Source: Clostridia bacterium (GTDB lineage: Bacteria > Bacillota > Clostridia > Oscillospirales > Acutalibacteraceae). Taken from it: a DNA stretch of 64,000 nt. Below are positions 52,601 to 59,286 of this stretch, piece by piece (positions within the stretch are counted from its first letter, which is position 1; every line of letters starts with the position of its first letter). The stretch lies in assembly GCA_017466365.1 (NCBI GenBank), contig JAFTUG010000012.1, positions 159,545 through 223,544 of the forward strand, in the 5' to 3' direction. Position numbers and translations under genes: made by a program. The notes under the pieces were generated by a model, which did no database searches, had not been told where the DNA came from, and saw nothing but the letters and a program-made list of their open reading frames with translations.

Positions 52601-53630
52601 TATGCCCGCTCAAAACATGGTGTTCAATGCGGTCTGGACGGCAAATCTTTATGATGCAATGTTCAGCGCAAACGGCGGCATATTCCCTGACGGCGATTCC
52701 ATCAAAAAGCTTCCCACCGCATATAATTCTGAAATTGCAGTTCCCGAAAGCCCCGAAAGAGCAGGCTACGAATTCGCAGGTTGGGCATATAACGGCAAAA
52801 ATATCGGAACCGATGCGGGAATTATGGACAGCATTGAAGGAAAAACCTTTGAAGCAATCTGGGCTTCAAACAACACCGCCAAATACAGAATTGAAACCTA
52901 CACCATGAACACAATCGGCGAATACGAAAAAACATCGATAACTCTCAATGCCGATGTTTATGATAATGTTTCTCTTAATCCCGAGGTTGAAACAGGCTTT
53001 ATTCTCAATGAAGAAAAGAGCGTTCTCGACGGAACGGTGCTTGCTGATGAAATTCTTGTTCTCAAGGTTTATTATGACAGAGCCTCTTATTCATTTACCG
53101 TAAATATTGACGGTGAAACAGAGACTGTTGAATATTATTACGGCGCAATTATTTCGCCTCTTGAAAACCCCGTAAAGGACGGATATGAATTTGTAGGCTG
53201 GAACACGGAAATTCCTTTAACAATGCCTGCAAATGATGTTACGGTAACTGCGGTGTTCAAGGTTAAGGCGGCAGATAAAAAAGCCGCAAAAATATCGATT
53301 GTTACTCCCGAAAAGCGTACTCTTTATTACGGCGAATCAATAACCCTTCAGGCAAGCACTTCAAATCTTCCTGAGGGAGCGGTTATTAAGTGGTATGTTG
53401 ACGGAGACGGCGTATCGATAAAGCCCTCCGCAAGCGGAAAAACCTGCAAGGTAACATCTACCTCAAACGGAAATGTTATAGTAAGGGCGGTTGTTCTTGA
53501 TACAAAAGGAAACACGGTGAAGGGGGCAGACGGTAAGCCTGTTTCGGATTATGAATATTTGTATTCCGAGGTTAACCTTTGGCAGATGATAGTGGCCTTC
53601 TTCCGCAACCTTTTCGGCACAAAAATTTAA
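43680..53630 (+). CDS. Giant BspA-type leucine-rich repeat surface protein (3316 residues)
   Basis: The protein has a signal peptide (RIVVKAISVLLAAAIIICSA) and then about 2700 residues of BspA/LRR_5 repeats in seven modules. Modules start near residues 53, 515, 800, 982, 1417, 1850 and 2242. Each opens with a strand such as YFTYEITNGTATVTGY and IPxxLxGYPVxxIG, and usually closes with FYGGTxxEWxxI. Two InlB-type (Flg_new) repeats interrupt at residues 276-395 (GYRFAGWDSEIPANMP). The C-terminal part has a Cys-pair motif (TNACSICDEETV, KYCTVCEE), a Big_2 domain (SSDESIATVDENGVVTAVS), several InlB-type repeats and the tail LWQMIVAFFRNLFGTKI. CGGAGG precedes the ATG. It probably binds host or plant surfaces. 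Confidence 0.92.
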   Translation: MKRIVVKAISVLLAAAIIICSAPLTGFLNLELPEIGKLFYDKAEASETYTSGYFTYSVDENGNATVTRCDTSVSGDIVIPPTIDGYPVTAIGTSAFLNCSSIVSVTLPYGLASLGNAAFRNCSALEYINIPESVTTLGSAAFQMCTSLKSITLPDSVVSVGVTLFMGCSALTDVILSKSLTALTANMFRNCTSLTTVIIPDGITTLGGAIFYGCSSLNEIVIPASITSIPSGVFSGCTALTDVCYRGTEEEWSGISISETNNEYFINSIIHYNIFTVTWNIGDEKIVDCYQSGDEIVVPSSPIKTGYRFAGWDSEIPANMPDEDLMFTAQWKTEQFTVTWNIEGIETVVEYYYGDEIVIPDVPEKEFYAFVGWDAEIPSTMPDKDLVFTALYELTGGSCGESVTFDFDKETGMLIISGEGEITSLPWADEKENITAVSIEEGITAIPESAFDGCSNLASAAFPASLVSIGNSAFTNCESLNDIYYSDDDTAWSAVAIGTGNDSLEAADMHYTYAPEDYFTYEITNGTATVTGYNSAIIKDGIIEIPSVLENCPVTAIGEKAFYEKTEIVSVKIPACVKTIGVSAFAKCTSLNSVSMADGVETIGKTAFNGCTALTEITLSEGVTSIGASAFMNCSALTAVNVSSTVADLSAGMFTGCSALSAINVSENSSVFSSDENGVVFNKDKTELVIYPVGKADGSYTVPSGVIAIGTSAFKNAKNLTSVTMPEGVTSIGTTAFAICSSLTTVYLPLSLTEIKNGAFNGCSALTDVYYVGMASEYNTIEIGSGNDALASATLHHAPDPEDIFYYVISDGYAVIDGCDESKLADGRLVIPETLEGYPVKVICDYAFFDKISITEIILPDIPLDIGNSAFYGTGYYYDTENWENDALYIGKHLIKTNLIANNAFTVKEDTVSIADYAINMTELYTVHLPESIKYIGYNGIGYNDYLDHIFYGGTRSQWSEVETEINYYNATVFYGYVDSGYENGYIYYITTRGNAIITECENNVSGILEIPATLGGYPVAEIDNSVFYGFSNITEVVFPETLTVIGEDAFNYCSNLKTAYLPESLEYIGERAFYDCYYLTTANLPETLKFIGDYAFAYCSNLESVVIPDSVETVSCGAFSGCNDLVSLTIGNSVKSIEDYAFAYCRNIESVNIPASVEYIGNHAFRSCDDLQDITIGNGVKAIRSYAFAYCDSLKSVDILDSVEIIGYSVFVGCGILSSVTIGSGLKTIGEDVFMDCVSLTSFEVSQDNPYYSSENGIIFSKDKTALVLYPCGKPETSYEIPSQVEKIEAGAFDYAKNLQEFTVNEENASFSSLDGVLLSADKTVLVCYPYAKSDKFYTIPESITTVATGAFCRNKYLNIISIGKTVTLLENLAFDVSLLSLFYGGTSEEWSNLVSYGQSINCSNIYYESTSKIDETGFIYTVNEDSEAAIVGYADMPEGRFVIPSEIEGCTVVEIGGNAFYDCAFITELVLPESLVTIGDGAFRSCYNLEKVELFDSVESIGNYAFQYCDLLESFDIPESVTSIGSYAFYGCYMLSQVVIPSGVNSIKNGTFSCSGIESIDIPDSVETIGYEAFYGCNSLSSVTIGSGVTSIGSYAFYNCYNLKTITFGNGVTSIGSSAFKYCRKLEEIAVPPKVEIIDEYTFYGCNNLKTVTFGSGVSAIASNAFEGCGSLVSFEVSQDNQSFSSDNGILFNKDKTTLMLYPCGKPETSYEIPESVQSVASDAFLATANLKEFTVNADNEYFTSIDGVLFSKDKTTLVCYPYGCENSFYFIPENTTTVAAGAFYETEHKITILSIPKSVTLFETGSFVGYYYFETVFYGGSQDEWNSIGYNPLNYSTVHYNSQAYIDDGGLLYYVDANSNAVIIGCKENVTGDLLIPEALGGYPVTVIGNGAFSNCESLTSVVIPDSVVTIGNSAFADCYHMTSLTIGNGVTTIGENAFDSCYNIESVAIPDSVVTIGNSAFNNCSAITDLTIGNGVTSIGEYAFRYCGKLNSAVIPEGVELIGYGAFYCCHKLNNAVIPDSVTALGEAAFYNCEELETVKIGSGVKEIPDNSFANCYELKSYEVSENNTAYSNDENGVLFNKDKTRLISYPMGKTEESYEIPACVISVAPYALQGNDNLKAITVNENNGYFASVDGVLFSKDLTTLVCLSVGSVNKLYIIPDTVTTVATGAVLTDNDFYYISIPKTVTTLNERAIVTSSSFRSIYFGGTQEEWNALYQQNNNYISYYDIYFNSFASEDPCGLTYFINNDESAAVVIDADKTVKGDFVIPETLGGCPVAAIDDNVFFCNENLTSITIPDSVVYIGEEAFYLCSQLENIVFPESLKEIESAAFGGCVKLESIHIPASVTSIGYAAFMDCTGITKITVDDDNECYIADENGVLYNADKTEIIQYPLNSAAAEFVIPDTVTTFDFEAFMNAQNLKTLTIPASVDNLDGEFCWIGKNFEKFIVDENNLMLSGDEQGVLYDKEKTYLLSCPPAIRDKNLVIPDTVVEVYDLAFMFCSELTITIPDSLNLSVALDVFAFGSAKEYIVSETHPDLAAYKGALYTKDKTVLIKYPSDSGNDIHVAPETLESVCGFAFMSSDFMLVQVLPSMLLLNEYNASDLMRMCGDLTLHAPKPVFAYGIKQICVAQADETELCDANRDIADFYNEIRDYRDYYDQMLKEENIDYFEKIECLLFIPVYNEVLSGADQITVCGGDHSDVHTHVWVETTVNETCTADGSITNACSICDEETVTVIPASHKPGEWVTAIEPTTEHDGKKAKYCTVCEELLEEEILPQLDIPVTGIDLKETEAEIQHYSSLQLNAATVPAVANNTKILWSSSDESIATVDENGVVTAVSVGDAIITATTEEGGFAAECAVTVTPADFTVTLNIDGVQSVLTVTEGTKMNIDDPLKEGYSFIGWSPEMPDIMPPENLEFTAVFEINSYTVEWNIDGLTMHETYQFGAKIDKSKTFTKKGYTFAGWTPEIPDTMPAQNMVFNAVWTANLYDAMFSANGGIFPDGDSIKKLPTAYNSEIAVPESPERAGYEFAGWAYNGKNIGTDAGIMDSIEGKTFEAIWASNNTAKYRIETYTMNTIGEYEKTSITLNADVYDNVSLNPEVETGFILNEEKSVLDGTVLADEILVLKVYYDRASYSFTVNIDGETETVEYYYGAIISPLENPVKDGYEFVGWNTEIPLTMPANDVTVTAVFKVKAADKKAAKISIVTPEKRTLYYGESITLQASTSNLPEGAVIKWYVDGDGVSIKPSASGKTCKVTSTSNGNVIVRAVVLDTKGNTVKGADGKPVSDYEYLYSEVNLWQMIVAFFRNLFGTKI

Positions 53631-53638
53631 AATGGCAA

Positions 53639-53670
53639 ACGGGCTGACCAAAGCGGTCAGTCCGTTTTTT
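53639..53670 (+). terminator. Terminator of the giant BspA-like gene
   Basis: ACGGGCTGACC and GGTCAGTCCGT form an 11-bp stem (one G-U) around AAAGC, followed by T6. Confidence 0.92.
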
Positions 53671-53716
53671 AATAAACTCTTAATAATCCTTAACGGTATC
53701 TTAATAAATTGCCGAG

Positions 53717-53745
53717 TTGAATCTTAATAATATAAAATTTATAAT
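53717..53745 (+). promoter_or_regulatory. sigma-A promoter for the phosphotransferase-like gene
   Basis: TTGAAT (53717-53722), 17-base spacer, TATAAT (53740-53745). The leader is about 65 bases and contains GCTCCGAACAGAGC, a small hairpin. Confidence 0.8.
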
Positions 53746-53816
53746 TAATTCAAGCTCCGAACAGAGCGGTATATTTCAGGGGGAAATATATAAACAATAA
53801 AAAGGGGACAAAAGAA

Positions 53817-56180
53817 ATGACACTCGGAAGCAAAATTGAAAATCTTACCGTTATGAGAAACGCAAATCTGCCTGTACCTGAATTCGAGGCCATACCGTTT
53901 GAAGAATTGATTGTTTCAAATAAGAAAATTAACGAAGCACTTGAAGCCTGCAAAGGAAAAACCGTTGCCGAAAAGAGCAGACTGCTTAAAGAAGCGGTCA
54001 AGGCATCTGTTATAAGCCATCGAGATATAAAGCTTAAGGGCGATTTGTTTTCGGTTCGCTCATCTTCGTGTGTTGAAGATTCATCCGAAAACAGCTTTGC
54101 AGGTCAGTTTGACACGTTTCTGAATGTTGAACGCAGAGATATCATGGAAAAAATAACCGATTGCGTTTGCTCACTGTATAATGAAAACGTTTTGACATAT
54201 ATGGAAAAGGTCGGGCTTGATATCAGCCTTCTTAAAATGAATGTTATCGTTCAGAGAATGGTGAATGCGGATATTTCCGGAATTCTTTTTACCGCAAATC
54301 CTCAGGGAATACTTAACGAAAGCGTGATTGTTGCAGGGCGCGGACTCGGTGAAAATGTTGTATCGGACAGAATTGATACAACGTCATATTATTATTCATT
54401 AACAGACGATATTTATTATTATGACGGCAAAGAGAATTTGCTTACTGATGAAAAGGTTCGCGAATTGATAGCTGCTTCAAAAAAAATCTGCAGCCATATC
54501 GGAAAATATCTTGATATTGAATTTGCCATTGAAAATAATAAGCTGTTCATTCTTCAGGCAAGACCGATTACCACGATTACGGATGAAACACCGCTTTTGT
54601 TTGATAACAGCAATATTGTTGAAAGCTATCCCGGTTTGAGTCTGCCTCTGACCGTTTCTTTTGTGGAAATGGTTTTCGCAGGCGTTTTTAAGGATACGGC
54701 ACGCAGACTTCTTAAAAATGAAAATGAACTGAAAAAACACTATGACATACTTGAAAATACCGTCGGCACCTCAAACGGCAGATTATACTATAACCTGAAC
54801 AGTTGGTATTCGGCTATAAAATTTTTGCCCTTCAGCAAGAAAATCATTGCCATATGGCAGGAGCTTGTAGGCGTGAAATACAAGGAGTATGACGAAAGCG
54901 AAAACAAAATAAATCCGTTAGTGAAAGCCTCTGTATATCTGAATACTTTTACGGAGCTTATCAGAACACCTGCCAACATGAAGAAACTTAATGACAGGTT
55001 TATCGAAATAAAAAATTATGTTTATCGCAGATTTGAAGAGGAAATGACGGAAAAGGAAATTCTTGCTCTGTTTGATAAAATACAGGATCAGCTGCTGTCG
55101 TGCTGGGGTATTACGCTTCTGAATGACGTTTATGCGTTTGTTTTTACGGGAATGCTTAAAAGCCGACTCAAAAAGAAGTATAAGAATCACGAGCAAATCG
55201 CAAATTCATATATTTCCGGAATTTCAAATATAGAAAGCATGAAGCCTGTCAAGGAAATGATTCGCATTGCTCTTGAAAAAGATAAAATGACTTCGGAGGA
55301 ATACAGCAGACGTGCCGAAAAATATATCGATGTTTACGGCGACAGATGCCTCGAAGAGCTGAAGCTTGAAACTGAAACCTTCAGAACAAATCCCGAATTG
55401 TTTGAAAGGAAAATACTTGAGTTTGCAGAAGATAAAGAAAAGCTTGCACCTCTGCTTCAGGAGCAAAAGCAGGAAACCGATTTCGATATAAAATGCGATC
55501 CTATCACAAAGTTTTTAAGCAAAAGATGTATGCTCGGTATAGGCAACAGAGAGATTCAGCGCCTTAACAGAAGCAGAATTTTCGGCATGGTGAGAGAAGC
55601 GGTTTTACGCCTCGGCGATATTTATTCACAGAAAAACTACATAGAAGAAAAGCGAGATGTTTTTTATCTTACGCTTTATGAAATACGCTCGCTTGCGGAT
55701 AATCCGTGCAATATGAAAGAAACGGTATATAAGCGTAAGAAAAAATATGAAATGTTTGATTTGCTTCCTGCTTATTCCAGAATTGTTTTCAGCGGAAAAG
55801 CATTCGATAAAAACCATCGAAACATCAATATGACTGCAGTTTCATGTGCAAAGGATGAAATGCTGGGTGTTCCCTGCTCAAACGGAGTGGTTGAGGGCGA
55901 AGCATATGTAGTTACAGACGTTAAAAAAGCAGGCAGCGTAAAAGATAAAATTCTTATTACAAAAATGACCGATCCCGGCTGGGTATTTCTTCTTGCAGAG
56001 GCTAAAGGTGTTGTGAGTGAAAAGGGTTCTTTGCTTTCACACACGGCGATTATTTCAAGAGAGCTTGGCATTCCCGCGGTTGTAGGTATAGATAATCTTA
56101 TGTCAACCGTAAAGAGCGGAGATGTTGTGAGACTTGACGGCGCAACGGGCATAGTGAAAATTGTGAAAAGAGCAACTTGA
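53817..56180 (+). CDS. PEP synthase-like phosphotransferase resembling rifampicin phosphotransferase (Rph/YvkC type)
   Basis: The 787-residue protein has an N-terminal ATP-grasp PPDK/PEP-synthase domain (residues 1-250: VRSSSCVEDSSENSFAGQFD, GILFTANPQG, FILQARPITT). A large unrecognised middle domain spans about 260-680. At the C-terminus is a swivelling phosphohistidine domain with EKGSLLSHTAIISRELGIPA, where His is the phospho-acceptor. This ATP-grasp / middle / His order is that of rifampicin phosphotransferase and Bacillus YvkC, where the middle domain binds the substrate. There is no PEP-binding barrel, so it is not PPDK or PpsA. GGGGAC precedes the ATG. The real substrate is unknown. 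Confidence 0.8.
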   Translation: MTLGSKIENLTVMRNANLPVPEFEAIPFEELIVSNKKINEALEACKGKTVAEKSRLLKEAVKASVISHRDIKLKGDLFSVRSSSCVEDSSENSFAGQFDTFLNVERRDIMEKITDCVCSLYNENVLTYMEKVGLDISLLKMNVIVQRMVNADISGILFTANPQGILNESVIVAGRGLGENVVSDRIDTTSYYYSLTDDIYYYDGKENLLTDEKVRELIAASKKICSHIGKYLDIEFAIENNKLFILQARPITTITDETPLLFDNSNIVESYPGLSLPLTVSFVEMVFAGVFKDTARRLLKNENELKKHYDILENTVGTSNGRLYYNLNSWYSAIKFLPFSKKIIAIWQELVGVKYKEYDESENKINPLVKASVYLNTFTELIRTPANMKKLNDRFIEIKNYVYRRFEEEMTEKEILALFDKIQDQLLSCWGITLLNDVYAFVFTGMLKSRLKKKYKNHEQIANSYISGISNIESMKPVKEMIRIALEKDKMTSEEYSRRAEKYIDVYGDRCLEELKLETETFRTNPELFERKILEFAEDKEKLAPLLQEQKQETDFDIKCDPITKFLSKRCMLGIGNREIQRLNRSRIFGMVREAVLRLGDIYSQKNYIEEKRDVFYLTLYEIRSLADNPCNMKETVYKRKKKYEMFDLLPAYSRIVFSGKAFDKNHRNINMTAVSCAKDEMLGVPCSNGVVEGEAYVVTDVKKAGSVKDKILITKMTDPGWVFLLAEAKGVVSEKGSLLSHTAIISRELGIPAVVGIDNLMSTVKSGDVVRLDGATGIVKIVKRAT

Positions 56181-56240
56181 TTTAAAACAGAAGCATAAAA
56201 CGAATACGGATAAATCGAGAAAAATTCGTTTGGTAAAAAT

Positions 56241-56282
56241 AAAGCCCTGAAGCGCTTGATTATGAGCGTTTCAGGGCTTTTT
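56241..56282. terminator. Bidirectional terminator between phosphotransferase-like and ceramidase-like genes
   Basis: AAAGCCCTGAAGCGCT (56241-56256) pairs with AGCGTTTCAGGGCTTT (56265-56280), a 16-bp stem with wobble, T-run on the plus strand and TTTATTTTTACC on the minus. Confidence 0.9.
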
Positions 56283-56309
56283 GCAGGTATAAAAATCTTT
56301 TATAATATG

Positions 56310-57797
56310 CTATTTCTTTGTTGAGATAATCAGTTCATCCATGGCTTCAAGAAGAGTTTCTGCCGTTTTCGGACCTACTGAATTTGTTTCTTCATAATGC
56401 TTTCTTCCGAAGGAATCCACGGGAATATTGAAATACGGCAGCCACTCATGGAGCATAAAATCGTTTTCGGGTATAATGTAGCCAAGCTCATCGTTGCAAA
56501 GACCGAGAACAAAATTGTGTTCGCAGCGTGCCATTTCTGAAAGTGATTTGTAATCTGCCTCAACTCCGTTTGCCGCTTCGCCGGCTGAAAGGAAGTTGCC
56601 GCTTTCAAGCTCGGGATAAAGCTCGCCGGGTATCATGTAAACCCCTATCTGTCTGCTGCCAAGCTCCATATAAGAAACCTCGGTGATAATTGAAATTTCG
56701 GTAGTTCCCGTTTTTTGGATATCGTTGTTAAGCACTCCGAAAAGACGAACAAGAAGAAGAGCTGTATTATCGCAGACAACGCTGACTGTTTTTGACTTGA
56801 TATTGATAACGGGATCAAGCTCGGTCTCGTTAGATACGCTCATAACAACCTCGCCTACATCCTTGCCGAATTCTTTGACATATTCAAGACCAAGCTCAAA
56901 GTTGCGAAGAACATCGTCAAGCTTTTCGCAAGTGATAAGTCCTCCGATAGCACCGTTTATGAAAACAACGTTTGCACCGCCTGTTTGCTCAACAATTTCC
57001 TTTTCCATATAAGTCGGGAAATCAGCGCTGACAACGGTCGTTCTTGCTCCGAGGCATTCGGCGTGGCATGCAAAGTTTACCATATATGTATCATCACTGC
57101 CGTCTGCAGGTTCAAAACGAATTCTTGTGATTGTTGCATCGTAGTCAATGGGGGTTCTTGTGTCGGTCTGAAGACCTTCCGCTTCGGCTGTTCCGAAATA
57201 AAGCTTTCCGTTTTTGCGTGCTTTGTATGAAGCTATGATTGCATCGGCGGTTTTTTCTTTAAGGGAATTCATAAAATTCTCATTTTTACCGTCCGAATAA
57301 AAAGCAGAACCCCAAAGACCTTGTGTATCAATTGCGGAATGAGAATGAGTGGCACAGATGTTGATAGATTTAAGATTCGGAATTTCACCGCTTTCAATTA
57401 CCTTTTTTCTTATATCGTTTATGTCTGCACGGCTGATGCCTACGCTGTCAATTGCACATATAACAACACCGCCTCTGCCCGTGTTATCATCAAGGTAAAC
57501 GGCTTTTGCATTCATATCATCAAGAACATCAAGCGCAGGATTATTGGTATTATAGCCTGCGATGTAATATTTATCATCGGTTATATCATCGGGAGTAAGC
57601 ACTTCACGGGCAAAACCGACTGTCCATGCTTCTCCGGCTGTGTCGGAAAACACGCTGTCACCCGTGAGCATATATTCAGCTTCTGCCGTTTCTGTGGTGA
57701 ACATGGAATTCGGCGTGAGAATTATTATAAGAGATAAAAGACCCGATATCAGACCTCTTACCAAATCCGGCAAACGCAAAAAACGCAAAATCTCCAT
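56310..57797 (-). CDS. Neutral/alkaline ceramidase-like membrane-anchored protein (second copy)
   Basis: This 495-residue protein has an N-terminal membrane segment (residues 12-30, LVRGLISGLLSLIIILTPNS) that should anchor it outside the cell. The rest resembles the N-terminal domain of neutral ceramidases. VGFAREVLTPDD, ATHSHSAIDTQGLWG and NFACHAECLG are the zinc-histidine motifs; SADFPTYMEKEI and LGLCNDELGYIIPEND are also typical. The serine motif of known ceramidases (NxGxxSPN) is replaced by INGAIGG, so classical ceramide amidase activity is doubtful. It lies 6 bases after a paralogue and behind a GH84 gene in one operon. Confidence 0.75.
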   Translation of the reverse strand: MEILRFLRLPDLVRGLISGLLSLIIILTPNSMFTTETAEAEYMLTGDSVFSDTAGEAWTVGFAREVLTPDDITDDKYYIAGYNTNNPALDVLDDMNAKAVYLDDNTGRGGVVICAIDSVGISRADINDIRKKVIESGEIPNLKSINICATHSHSAIDTQGLWGSAFYSDGKNENFMNSLKEKTADAIIASYKARKNGKLYFGTAEAEGLQTDTRTPIDYDATITRIRFEPADGSDDTYMVNFACHAECLGARTTVVSADFPTYMEKEIVEQTGGANVVFINGAIGGLITCEKLDDVLRNFELGLEYVKEFGKDVGEVVMSVSNETELDPVINIKSKTVSVVCDNTALLLVRLFGVLNNDIQKTGTTEISIITEVSYMELGSRQIGVYMIPGELYPELESGNFLSAGEAANGVEADYKSLSEMARCEHNFVLGLCNDELGYIIPENDFMLHEWLPYFNIPVDSFGRKHYEETNSVGPKTAETLLEAMDELIISTKK

Positions 57798-57803
57798 TTA
57801 AGT

Positions 57804-59270
57804 TTATCTCCAATCTTTTATAAGTTTCTCAAATGCCTTTGAAAAGGCAGAAGCGGAGTATGAACCCGTTGAAACGGTTTCTTCATAGTGACCCTCTTCG
57901 TTTGAGGATGAATAATCGTTATCGGGAACGATGTAGCCTACCGCATCATTGCAAAGACCGAAAACAAGAATTTCATCATCTTTGTCAAAATAAGTATTGA
58001 GTGCGGCATAAGGATATTCCGTGCCGTTGTAAGCTTTATCGGCAGAGAAAAATCCGCCGTAAACAAGCTCGGGCAACACTTCGCCGGGTGCCTCAATAAT
58101 TTTTATGTTTTTGCCGATTTCAACATAGCCGATTTCGCTTGTGAGATAAATTTTGCCGTCCTCTTTGAATGCCGTTACATTGCAAAGGCCCGCACGCTCT
58201 GCAAGCAGGAAAATGAAATTGTTAACCTCAAAATCAACTTGAGCATGTGCAATATTCAAAACAGGCTCAACCGTTTTGCCTTTTTCTGCAAGCTCATAAA
58301 GAATATCTGCAACAAGAAGGCTGTATTCCTTCATTTTTTCATATGAGGTAAGCTCTTCGGCTATTCCGTTTTCGGTACCCATATTATTGTGAATGGCACC
58401 GCCGATTGCGCCTTGAATAAAGATGAAATCCGCATTCTTCTTTGAGGTTACGGCTTGTTCAATATAATAGGGGAAGTCACCTGAAATTTCGGTGTTGCTC
58501 CAGCCGAGATTAATGGGGTGAGCGCCGAAATTGGTTATGTAAATTTCCTTTTTGCTGCTGTTGTTGGGAACAAAACGGAAAAGGTGGATTTTTTCGTCAA
58601 TCGAATACGGGTCTCTGCCGTCGGAAAACATTTCGGGGCATGCTTTTGACGAATAATAAAGTGTACCCTCGGAGCGGTTATTATAAGCCTCTCTGATTGC
58701 ATCGGCAGCTTTGTTAATAATCGAATCAATATAATTCTGATTTCTTCCGCTGTAAGGTATGTTGCCCCAAAGACCCTGTGTGTCAATGCCGCTGTGTGTA
58801 TGAGTCGAGCCTATGTCAATGCTTATCAGCTTGCCGTTGCCCGTAATATCAGCGAGCTTTTCTCGGATTTCCTTGATATCGGCATTCATAAAGCCGACTC
58901 CGTCAACCCATGCGAACGCGGCGGAACCTCTGCCGGAATTATCATCAAGCACAACTGCTCTGACGCACAAATCGTCAACAACGCCTGTTGCTTCTTGAGC
59001 GGGAAATTTAAGAAAGCCGCCGAGAAAATATTTTTTGCTTTCAATATCATCTGGAGTCAGAATTCTGCGTGCATAGCCTGCCGACCAGTATTCCGCAACC
59101 GCTTCATCAACGAAATTCTTTGAACCTTCAAGAAAATTTTCGCTGATTGCCTCGGTGGGTCTTTCATCGTAACCGATTTTTGTCAAGCTCTGAAAAACTG
59201 CCGAAAAAAGAGTGGGAAGTCCTATAAGTACCGCTAAAATTGCTGAAAGCCATCTTGTAATAATTGCCAT
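57804..59270 (-). CDS. Neutral/alkaline ceramidase-like membrane-anchored protein (first copy)
   Basis: This 488-residue paralogue of the next gene shares the same order: membrane anchor (WLSAILAVLIGLPTLFSAVF), AGYARRILTPDD, DDNSGRGSAAFAWVDGVG, STHTHSGIDTQGLWG, NFGAHPINLG, SGDFPYYIEQA and FGLCNDAVGYIVPDND. The zinc histidines are present; the serine motif is again lost (IQGAIGGAI). AGGTTT precedes the ATG, 16 bases after the GH84 gene. The substrate may be an amide or ester outside the cell; calling it a ceramidase is an inference from the fold. Confidence 0.75.
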   Translation of the reverse strand: MAIITRWLSAILAVLIGLPTLFSAVFQSLTKIGYDERPTEAISENFLEGSKNFVDEAVAEYWSAGYARRILTPDDIESKKYFLGGFLKFPAQEATGVVDDLCVRAVVLDDNSGRGSAAFAWVDGVGFMNADIKEIREKLADITGNGKLISIDIGSTHTHSGIDTQGLWGNIPYSGRNQNYIDSIINKAADAIREAYNNRSEGTLYYSSKACPEMFSDGRDPYSIDEKIHLFRFVPNNSSKKEIYITNFGAHPINLGWSNTEISGDFPYYIEQAVTSKKNADFIFIQGAIGGAIHNNMGTENGIAEELTSYEKMKEYSLLVADILYELAEKGKTVEPVLNIAHAQVDFEVNNFIFLLAERAGLCNVTAFKEDGKIYLTSEIGYVEIGKNIKIIEAPGEVLPELVYGGFFSADKAYNGTEYPYAALNTYFDKDDEILVFGLCNDAVGYIVPDNDYSSSNEEGHYEETVSTGSYSASAFSKAFEKLIKDWR

Positions 59271-59286
59271 AACAAAACCTCCGTTT

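Noticed and set aside
43680-53630. Short recurring DNA motifs in the giant gene as a CRISPR array or tandem repeat array
   Set aside because: They are LRR codon patterns inside one continuous reading frame, with variable spacing and sequence.
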